DNA of 22,499 nucleotides from NCBI GenBank assembly GCA_023433585.1, contig JAEZCL010000018.1, positions 1 to 22,499 of the forward strand. Reading direction: 5' to 3'. The translations under genes and the position numbers were made by a program. How positions within the stretch are numbered: the first letter of the stretch is position 1; each line of letters begins with the position of its first letter. Source of the DNA: Pseudomonadota bacterium. Its GTDB lineage: Bacteria; Pseudomonadota; Alphaproteobacteria; Caulobacterales; Caulobacteraceae. The notes beneath the pieces were generated by a model. The model worked only from the letters and a program-made list of their open reading frames with translations. It searched no databases and was not told where the DNA came from. Positions 1 to 5,937 of the stretch are shown here, in pieces.

Positions 1-909
1 CAGCGCGACCGCGCCCGCGCTGCGGCCGCTGGAGCCGCCGCCGCCGCCCACCGACTGCACGAAGACCGCATAGGAATCCGCGCCCGTGGTGGCCACCAGG
101 GCGCCGTCCTCGATGGTGACGCCCGCCTGGTCGCCGTCGCCACCCGCCGCGCCGCCCGAGCCCATCACCCAGCCGCCGCTGGAATCGCCGCCATCGCCGC
201 CGCCGCCGCCGATGGACTGGGCGAACAGGCCGAACGCCGCCTCGCCCGAGGTGCGCGTCTCCGAGCCGGTGCGCGCGATGATGTGAACCGAGCCGCCGTC
301 GCCGCCCGCGCCGCCGTCGTCGCCGAAGGTGGCCAGGCCGCCGGAATCCCCGGCCCGCCCGCCCGAGCCGCCGATGGACTGGGCCAGAACCCCGTGGGCG
401 CGCAGGCCGCTGGTCTGGATGACGCCGCCCTGACTGACCACGACGTCGCCGCCGTTTCCGCCCGAGCTGCCGCCGCCGCCGTCGCCGATGAGGCCGAAGC
501 TGTCGCCGCCGCCGCCCGCCGCGCCGCCCAGACTCTGGGCCAGAATCCCGATCGCCTCACGCCCGGAGGTGGAGATCGCGCCGGTGAAATTGACCGTGAC
601 GTCGCCGCCCCGGCCGGGATTGCCGCCGCCGCCGCCCGAGCCCGCGATATAGCCGGTCCCGCCGTCGCCGCCCCGTCCGCTGCGGCTCTGGGCGAATATG
701 CCGTGGGACTCCCGGCCCGAGGTCACGATCGTGGCGGCCACGTTCGCATTGACGGTTCCGCCGCGTCCGGCCCGGCCCCCGCTCGCACCCTTCAGATTGC
801 CCCAGCCGTCGCCGCCGTCGCCGCCGTTGCCGCCGATGCTGGAGGCCACGACCCCCGGCAGTTCGTGCGACGTGGTGGTGATGGTCGTCGCCCCGACGTT
901 CGCATTGAC
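1..909 (-). repeat. Six ~50-residue Gly-rich passenger repeats
   Basis: Translated on the minus strand, six consecutive units share the pattern [V/I]xTSGxxAxGxxAQSxGG followed by a Gly-rich loop. The unit cores read VVASSIGG, IFAQSRSG, ILAQSLGG, VLAQSIGG, LFAQSIGG and VFVQSVGG. Units are about 150-160 bases each and diverged, so this is a protein-level repeat and not a DNA-identical tandem array. The array continues past the window edge. Confidence 0.75.
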
Positions 910-1809
910 CGTCGGGCCGTTCGCGCCGTTGCCGCCTGAGGTCGGACTCTTGCCCACCGTGGCGCAGCCCAGCCCCGGAATGCAGGTCTTGATCCCGGCG
1001 CCGTCACGGCCGTTCGAGCCGTTCGAACCGCGCCGCGAATTGACGTAATTGTTCACGTCGCCGGCCGCCGAGGGGAAGGTGACGGCGCTGTCGCCCGTGC
1101 CGTCATCGCCCGGCGGGAAATCAGGCACGGCGTCCAGCAGGGCGCTGATGTCGGTGACGATGCTGAAGGCGCCCGGCGCGCCCAGGCCGTCCACCACGTC
1201 GATGCCGACCACCCGCCCGTCGATGTCGGTGGTCACCGCCGTGACCGTATAGGTGGTGGGGACGCCGTTCTCGTCATGGACGGTGAACGTCTCGCCGATC
1301 ACCGTGGCGAGGATGATGAGGTTGCCCGCGTCAGTGACGACGGTGCCGTCCCCCGTCACCTCGACGATCTCCTCGTTCAGGCCCGTCTCGGGATTGAGGA
1401 TCATGTCGCCGACCGCGACCACGGGAATGCCCGCGGCGATGATGGCGATGGGCGAGGCCGAGGTCATCAGCCCGGCGGCCGCCGGCAGCGGGGCCGACAA
1501 GGCCACACCCGCCCCCACGATCCCGGCGATGCGCCTCAGGGTCCGCACGAAACGCCTGCGCGCGCTTCTGCCGTCGGCGGTCCGCCGACAGGGGGACGAC
1601 GAAACGGTCAGAACATGCTCCAGCCGCGCCAAGACCTGTGACAGGGCGGCCGCGCCCGGTTCGTTCACGTCTTCCAGCAGGGCGATCAGGTCGCGCGTCT
1701 GCGCGCGGGCGGCGATGCGTTCGGCCCGGCCCAGACCATTGACCTCCACCAGCGGGAGCAGCTGTTCGACCAGGCCCGCCACGCGGTCCAACTTCGTTGC
1801 TCTGACCAT
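1..1809 (-). CDS. Gly-rich autotransporter-type surface protein, N-terminal part (runs off window)
   Basis: The reading frame is open for 603 codons from ATG at 1809 to the window edge, with no stop. Residues 1-83 form an Arg/Leu/Glu-rich, probably helical extension. An Arg-rich stretch (84-93) and a hydrophobic Ala/Gly segment ending near Ala112 look like a long-type signal sequence; a second hydrophobic stretch follows at about 118-134. From about residue 300 there are six imperfect units of roughly 50 residues. Each carries a core like GLFAQSIGGGGG, a Gly/Asp/Asn-rich linker and a short Val/Thr beta-strand segment. Such AQSxGGxGG repeats are known from passenger domains of large alphaproteobacterial autotransporters. 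The C-terminal beta-barrel that would prove this lies outside the window. A G-rich stretch directly before the ATG may be the ribosome site. Role (adhesion or surface layer) is inference. Confidence 0.75.
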   Translation of the reverse strand, partial: MVRATKLDRVAGLVEQLLPLVEVNGLGRAERIAARAQTRDLIALLEDVNEPGAAALSQVLARLEHVLTVSSSPCRRTADGRSARRRFVRTLRRIAGIVGAGVALSAPLPAAAGLMTSASPIAIIAAGIPVVAVGDMILNPETGLNEEIVEVTGDGTVVTDAGNLIILATVIGETFTVHDENGVPTTYTVTAVTTDIDGRVVGIDVVDGLGAPGAFSIVTDISALLDAVPDFPPGDDGTGDSAVTFPSAAGDVNNYVNSRRGSNGSNGRDGAGIKTCIPGLGCATVGKSPTSGGNGANGPTVNANVGATTITTTSHELPGVVASSIGGNGGDGGDGWGNLKGASGGRAGRGGTVNANVAATIVTSGRESHGIFAQSRSGRGGDGGTGYIAGSGGGGGNPGRGGDVTVNFTGAISTSGREAIGILAQSLGGAAGGGGDSFGLIGDGGGGSSGGNGGDVVVSQGGVIQTSGLRAHGVLAQSIGGSGGRAGDSGGLATFGDDGGAGGDGGSVHIIARTGSETRTSGEAAFGLFAQSIGGGGGDGGDSSGGWVMGSGGAAGGDGDQAGVTIEDGALVATTGADSYAVFVQSVGGGGGSSGRSAGAVAL

Positions 1810-1867
1810 GGCCCCCGCCCCTATGCACTTACCCCAGTCGCACACACGCGACCCATGCACGCGCAAC

Positions 1868-1888
1868 GATGCTGAATTATTGAGCATC
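1868..1888. promoter_or_regulatory. 21-bp near-perfect palindrome, candidate operator
   Basis: Arms GATGCT and AGCATC flank an inner AAT-T-ATT core; apart from the centre base, only one symmetric pair of positions breaks the dyad. It sits about 60 bp upstream of the autotransporter start codon on the minus strand, in an AT-richer spacer, which suits a repressor or activator site. No specific regulator is recognised. Confidence 0.4.
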
Positions 1889-1910
1889 AAGGCGTAACTG
1901 CGATCGCAGC

Positions 1911-1942
1911 GTTCACTAAATACCATAAACGAGGTAGTGAAC
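1911..1942. repeat. 8-bp inverted repeat with 16-nt spacer
   Basis: GTTCACTA at 1911-1918 is the exact reverse complement of TAGTGAAC at 1935-1942. It lies just beyond the palindrome at 1868-1888 in the divergent spacer between the autotransporter and the aldo/keto reductase. It could be a regulator-binding pair of half sites or a weak hairpin. No T-run follows, so it is not an obvious terminator. Confidence 0.35.
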
Positions 1943-2173
1943 AGGAACCGAACCAAGCTCTCAAACAAGAAGCCAGCGATCAAATTCTTTCAGCAGGCGA
2001 ATCTATTTTCAGCATCGTCACCAGATGGGGGATTCCGGTGAAGGGGTTCAGAGGAGGCTGTCTGCTCAATTCTCCCCTCGGGTGAATTCCGCGACGGAAT
2101 CCGCATGTCGTCGCGTTGGGATGATATGGCCCCGGATTTCGAGGCCCGGGCCGAGGGGGTCCGTTAAAGACAT

Positions 2174-2179
2174 GGGAGG
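2174..2179 (+). promoter_or_regulatory. Ribosome binding site of the aldo/keto reductase
   Basis: GGGAGG lies 6 nt before ATG 2186 and 9 nt before the alternative ATG 2189, so it supports a start at either codon and keeps the complete twin-arginine signal. Confidence 0.6.
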
Positions 2180-2185
2180 TCTTTC

Positions 2186-3109
2186 ATGATGGATCGTCGT
2201 TCACTGCTCGCCGCCGGCGGCGCGTTGACCCTGGCCGGCGCCCTTCCCGGGATCGCGAGCGCTCAGCCGGCCGCGCCGGACGGCCTGATGACCGCGCGCA
2301 TTCCCGGCGCGGGCCAGGCCGTGCCGGTGATCGGCGTCGGCACAGCCCGGCGCTACGCCGACCCGGAGGGCGACGAAGCCTGGGCCGCCCTGCGCGCCGC
2401 CCTGGCCCGTTTCGTGGCGCTGGGCGGCCAGATCATCGACACCGCCCCGTCCTATGGCCAGGCCGAAGCCGTGGTCGGCCGCCTGGTTGAAGAGCTGGGC
2501 GCGCGCGACCGGTTGTTCCTGGCCACCAAGGTGGGCGTCGACAGCCGCGAGGAGGGGCTGGCCCAGATCACGCAAAGCTTCGCCGACCTGCGCACCGACC
2601 GCATCGACCTGATCGCCGTGCACAACCTGCGCGACATCGACAATCAGCTGGACATCCTGCGCGACCTGAAGGCCGGCGGCCGCATCCGCGCGGTGGGCGC
2701 CACCACCTCCTTCAAGCGGCAGTACGCCGATTTCGAGGCCATGATGCGCCGCCAGGCGCTGGACGTGATCCAGATCGACTACGCCCTGGACAACCGCGAG
2801 GCGGCGGACCGCATCCTGCCCCTGGCCCAGGATCTGGGCCTGGCGGTGATGATAAACCTGCCGTTCGGGCGCGGCCGCCTGTTCGAGGCCACCCAGGGCC
2901 GCCCGTTGCCCGACTGGGCCGCCGAGATCGGGGTCGAGTCCTGGGCCCAGATGTTCCTGAAATACATCGTCTCCCATCCCGCCCGCCCCATCGCCATCCC
3001 CGGCATGGCCCAGGCGCGCTATGTGGACGACAACCTCGGGGCCGCCCGCCCGCCGCTGCCGGACGCCGACATGAGGCGGCGGATGGAGCGGTACATCGAT
3101 GAACTCTGA
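2186..3109 (+). CDS. Tat-exported aldo/keto reductase
   Basis: This 307-residue protein belongs to the aldo/keto reductase family of NAD(P)H-dependent carbonyl reductases. The N-terminus DRRSLLAAGG followed by a hydrophobic run and ASAQ is a twin-arginine signal, so the enzyme is predicted to fold in the cytoplasm and be exported to the periplasm. The catalytic tetrad is visible: Asp85 and Tyr90 in IDTAPSYG, Lys115 in LATKVG, and His146 in IAVHN. A C-terminal IAIPG-like motif fits cofactor binding. GGGAGG at 2174-2179 lies 6 nt before the ATG at 2186; a second ATG follows immediately at 2189. The 3' end overlaps the next gene by 11 bases, so the two are probably co-translated. The substrate is not evident. 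Confidence 0.85.
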   Translation: MMDRRSLLAAGGALTLAGALPGIASAQPAAPDGLMTARIPGAGQAVPVIGVGTARRYADPEGDEAWAALRAALARFVALGGQIIDTAPSYGQAEAVVGRLVEELGARDRLFLATKVGVDSREEGLAQITQSFADLRTDRIDLIAVHNLRDIDNQLDILRDLKAGGRIRAVGATTSFKRQYADFEAMMRRQALDVIQIDYALDNREAADRILPLAQDLGLAVMINLPFGRGRLFEATQGRPLPDWAAEIGVESWAQMFLKYIVSHPARPIAIPGMAQARYVDDNLGAARPPLPDADMRRRMERYIDEL

Positions 3110-4415
3110 CACGGGCGGCGCGGCCGTCCGCCCCCCGTCCCGCCCAGGGATTCTGGCCATAAGGCCGGAGGAACGCCCCGCCGTGATCGGGGGGTTCCTG
3201 CTCTTCTTCCTGCTGTTCACCAGCTGGTTCATGCTGCGGCCGGTGCGCGAGACCTTCGGCATCGCGGGCGGCGTGGGCAATCTGCAGTGGCTGTTCACCG
3301 CCACCTTCCTGTCGACCCTGGTGGTGGTGCCGATCTACGGCTGGGCGGCCGCGCGGCTGCCACGACGGCGCCTGCTGCCGATCGCCTATCTGATTTCGGC
3401 CGTGGTCATGACCGGCTTCGGCGTCTCCCTGGCGCTGGATCCCGGCAATGTGTGGGTCGCGCGGGTCTTCTATGTCTGGTCCTCGGTCTTCAATCTGTTC
3501 GTCATCTCCATCGCCTGGAGCCTGCTGGCCGACGTGCTGGACCGTGACCAGAGCCAGCGCATGTTCGGCCAGATCGCCGCCGGCGCCAGTCTCGGCGGCC
3601 TGACCGGCCCGGTGCTCAGCGGCCTGCTGGTGGCGCCCCTGGGCGAGGCCGGGCTGCTGTTTCTGTCGACCGGCCTGCTCGTGGCCACCCTCGTCTGCGT
3701 CGCCTGGCTGCTGCGCTGGCGCGACCGCATGGGGCCGCGCGCCGACGGCCATCAGCCGCCCCGGATCGGCGGCTCCATCTGGGGCGGGCTCAAGCTGATC
3801 GCCGGATCGCCCTATCTGCTGGCCGTCGCCGCTTTCGTGCTGTTGCTGACCTCGGTGACGACCTTCCTCTATTTCGAGCAGGCCCGCATCGTGGCCGAGA
3901 CCTTCCCCGACCGCACCCGTCAGACCCAGGTGTTCAGCGCCATCGACGCGGGGGTCCAGGCCTCGACCATCTTCATCCAGTTGTTCCTGACCGGCTGGCT
4001 GGCGCGACGGCTGGGGGTGATCGTGCTGCTGACGCTGACGCCGGTGGTCATGGTGTTCGGTTTCGGCCTGCTGGCCCTGGCCGCCCCCTTCCCTGTGCTG
4101 GTGTTCGTCATGGTGGTGCGTCGCGTCGGCGAATACGCCTTGGTGCGCCCGGGACGAGAGATGCTGTTCGCCCCGCTGGACGCCGAGACCAAATACAAGG
4201 CCAAGAACGCCATCGACACCTTCGTCTATCGCGGCGGCGACATGCTGTCGGCCTGGCTGAGCACCGGCGTCACCGCCATCGGTTCGGCGGCGGCGGCGGC
4301 GGTTCTCGGCGCGGGCATCGCCGCCCTGTGGGCCGTAACGGGCGCCTTCATCGGCCGCCGCCACGACGCGGCGGCCGACGGCCCCAGGCCGCGCGGCTTT
4401 CGCTCAGGCGGCTGA
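3099..4415 (+). CDS. 12-TM transporter, Tlc (NTP/NDP exchange)-like / MFS fold
   Basis: This 438-residue polytopic membrane protein has about twelve hydrophobic segments. Landmarks are FTSWFMLRPVRETFG in the first helix region, FGQIAAGASLGG mid-protein, and KYKAKNAIDTFVYRGGD near the C-terminal half. These resemble the bacterial ATP:ADP antiporter-like (Tlc/Npt) relatives within the major facilitator fold. In free-living bacteria the substrate of this subgroup is not established, so nucleotide transport should not be assumed. The ATG lies inside the end of the aldo/keto reductase gene (11-base overlap), which argues for one operon. An alternative name is a generic MFS permease. Confidence 0.65.
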   Translation: MNSDTGGAAVRPPSRPGILAIRPEERPAVIGGFLLFFLLFTSWFMLRPVRETFGIAGGVGNLQWLFTATFLSTLVVVPIYGWAAARLPRRRLLPIAYLISAVVMTGFGVSLALDPGNVWVARVFYVWSSVFNLFVISIAWSLLADVLDRDQSQRMFGQIAAGASLGGLTGPVLSGLLVAPLGEAGLLFLSTGLLVATLVCVAWLLRWRDRMGPRADGHQPPRIGGSIWGGLKLIAGSPYLLAVAAFVLLLTSVTTFLYFEQARIVAETFPDRTRQTQVFSAIDAGVQASTIFIQLFLTGWLARRLGVIVLLTLTPVVMVFGFGLLALAAPFPVLVFVMVVRRVGEYALVRPGREMLFAPLDAETKYKAKNAIDTFVYRGGDMLSAWLSTGVTAIGSAAAAAVLGAGIAALWAVTGAFIGRRHDAAADGPRPRGFRSGG

Positions 4416-4524
4416 AGCGACCGCCACGGCGGTGTTGCTGCTGTTCCTGAACCTGATCGCCCTGGCCGGCGGCCCGCCCCGCTTCAGCCCGGGCCGGACT
4501 TTCGTCCCGACGGGGCCTCCATGA
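4402..4524 (+). pseudogene. Possible C-terminal remnant of an MFS transporter
   Basis: In the +1 frame relative to the preceding gene, an open stretch reads AEATATAVLLLFLNLIALAG followed by GPP and a stop at 4522-4524. That pattern (…RATA.A.LLL..NLIGLG.GP) is typical of the penultimate helix of many MFS permeases. It has no start codon, no complete protein and no ribosome site, and it begins inside the end of the intact transporter gene. It may be the scar of a deleted neighbouring permease or a chance hydrophobic stretch in GC-rich DNA. Confidence 0.25.
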
Positions 4525-4548
4525 AGTGATGGCCCAGCCTGCCAAAAT

Positions 4549-5544
4549 TCACCCCCCGCCATACCCGCCGATGATCGGCAGCACCTCGCCGGTGATGTAG
4601 CTGGAGCATTGCGGCGAGGCGAAGAACACGAACGCCGGGGCGATCTCCTCGGGCTGGGCCGGGCGGCCCATCACCGTGCCGGAGCCGAACTTGCTGACGC
4701 CTTCCGCGTCCCGGTCCGCCGGGTTCAGGGGCGTCCACACCGGCCCCGGCGCCACCACGTTGACGCGGACGCCCTTGCCCGCCAGGTGCGCGCCCAGCGA
4801 TCGGGCGAAGGCATGTATCCCGCCCTTGGTCAGGGAATAGTCCAAGAGCTTGTCGTTGCCGGTGATGCCCGTCACCGATCCGGTCATGACGATGGAGCCA
4901 CCCGGCTTCATGTGCGGAACCGCCGCCTGGGCCAAGTGGAAATAGCCGTAGAGGTTGGTCTTCAGGGTGCGGTCGAACTGCTCGGCCGTGATGTCGGCGA
5001 AGTCCTGGGCGTGCTGCTGGAATGCCGCATTGTTCACCAACACGTCCAGCCGCCCGAACGCCTTCAGCGTCTCGTCCACCGCGTGTTTCGCAAAGGCCGG
5101 GTCCGACACGTCGCCGGCCAGCATGATGGCGCGCCTGCCTTCCGCCTCCACCGCCTTTTTCGTCGCCTCGGCGTCCCGCGCCTCGTCCAGATGGCAGATG
5201 GCGATGTCCGCACCCTCGCGCGCGAACAGCACCGCCACCGCCCGCCCGATGCCGCTGTCCGCCCCGGTGATCAGGGCGGCGAACCCCTCCAGCTTGCCCG
5301 ACCCTTTCCAGTAGGGCGCGTCATACATGGGGGCGGGGTCCAGCCGATGCTCCTCGCCCGGCTTCTTCTGATGCTGTTTGGGAAACGGCGGAACCGGATA
5401 TTCCCGCGCCCCCGCCTGCACCGCCTTGTCGCCGCCCTCCTCGCCGGAGGACCCGCCCGCCTTCGCATCAATCGGCGCCTGTATCGCCCGCCCCTCCTCG
5501 GCCGCCTTCTCACCCTCCCGCTCAAATCGCTCCGTGCGGTCCAT
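4549..5544 (-). CDS. SDR-family oxidoreductase, YghA / GSP39-like
   Basis: This is a short-chain dehydrogenase/reductase of 331 residues. A charged N-terminal extension of about 80 residues contains PFPKQHQKKPGEE and APYWKGSGKL, as in the YghA/general stress protein 39 subgroup. The Rossmann motif TGADSGIG, the NNA motif (VNNAAF) and the Ser...Tyr-x-x-x-Lys active site (TGSVTG, then DYSLTKGG) are all present. The frame is open further upstream, but AAAGGAA 7-8 bases before the ATG at 5544 selects that start. The gene follows the respiratory operon on the same strand with an 84-base gap containing a dyad, so it may have its own promoter. In relatives it is linked to stress or aldehyde metabolism; the substrate here is unknown. 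Confidence 0.88.
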   Translation of the reverse strand: MDRTERFEREGEKAAEEGRAIQAPIDAKAGGSSGEEGGDKAVQAGAREYPVPPFPKQHQKKPGEEHRLDPAPMYDAPYWKGSGKLEGFAALITGADSGIGRAVAVLFAREGADIAICHLDEARDAEATKKAVEAEGRRAIMLAGDVSDPAFAKHAVDETLKAFGRLDVLVNNAAFQQHAQDFADITAEQFDRTLKTNLYGYFHLAQAAVPHMKPGGSIVMTGSVTGITGNDKLLDYSLTKGGIHAFARSLGAHLAGKGVRVNVVAPGPVWTPLNPADRDAEGVSKFGSGTVMGRPAQPEEIAPAFVFFASPQCSSYITGEVLPIIGGYGGG

Positions 5545-5579
5545 GTCCGGTTCCTTTCGTGACGTCACAGGACAATCAG

Positions 5580-5601
5580 GACGGAACACGATGGTTCCGT
5601 C
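5580..5601. promoter_or_regulatory. Dyad between respiratory operon and SDR gene
   Basis: ACGGAAC at 5581-5587 and GTTCCGT at 5594-5600 are exact inverse complements with a 6-nt loop, and the flanking bases 5580 and 5601 also pair. It lies 36 bp upstream of the SDR start codon on the minus strand. No U-tract follows on either strand, so an operator is as likely as a terminator. Confidence 0.4.
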
Positions 5602-5628
5602 TCTTCCCCGCCTTGCTGGGGATGAGCG

Positions 5629-5937
5629 CTAATACCCCACCACCGCCGGCAGGCCCTGCCACAGGATCGAGACCACCGCGACGCCCGCGCCCGTGGCCGC
5701 CACCGCGCTCACAAACCCCGCCATTTCGTCGCCGGCGCGGCGCCAGCGCCGGCCCGCGTCCAGGGTCAGCCAGCCCGCCGCGATCAGGCACACCAGGGTG
5801 AACACCCCCACAGCCCCGCGCGCCACGGGATGGTCGGCGCCGCCCGCCACGTCGGCCACGCTGGCGATGACATAGACGCCCAGGAAATGGACCGCCCACA
5901 CGACCAGGCCGCCCAGCATATAGGCCCAGGCCTTCAT
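5629..5937 (-). CDS. Small 3-TM membrane protein, candidate subunit IV-like accessory
   Basis: This 102-residue protein has three hydrophobic helices (about 5-26, 38-58 and 73-95) and short loops. Its ATG (5937-5935) overlaps the stop of the fused subunit I/III gene in an ATGA arrangement, so it is translationally coupled to the oxidoreductase. Bacterial heme-copper oxidases often have a small subunit IV (CtaF/CyoD type) of about 100 residues and three helices, which matches size and topology. I see no diagnostic sequence motif, so the subunit role is inference. The frame is open far upstream through the previous gene, but only the Met at 5937 fits the coupling. Confidence 0.7.
   Translation of the reverse strand: MKAWAYMLGGLVVWAVHFLGVYVIASVADVAGGADHPVARGAVGVFTLVCLIAAGWLTLDAGRRWRRAGDEMAGFVSAVAATGAGVAVVSILWQGLPAVVGY

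Larger units (their letters stand above)
1810..2185. other. Divergent intergenic region, no gene seen
   Basis: This 376-bp spacer separates two divergent genes and must hold both promoters. It is visibly less GC-rich between about 1870 and 2040 than the coding regions. I see two dyads (1868-1888, 1911-1942) and a short hairpin-like pair, ATTCCG at 2086-2091 and CGGAAT at 2095-2100. I see no convincing small ORF with a ribosome site and no recognisable RNA gene. Confidence 0.5.

Noticed and set aside
283..939. Ala-rich plus-strand open frame in the Gly-repeat region
   Set aside because: It mirrors the Gly-rich codons of the minus-strand autotransporter (GGC read as GCC); no ribosome site or protein signature.
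2712..4364. 550-codon open frame on the minus strand
   Set aside because: Antisense to the aldo/keto reductase and transporter; Gln/His/Arg-rich with no motifs.
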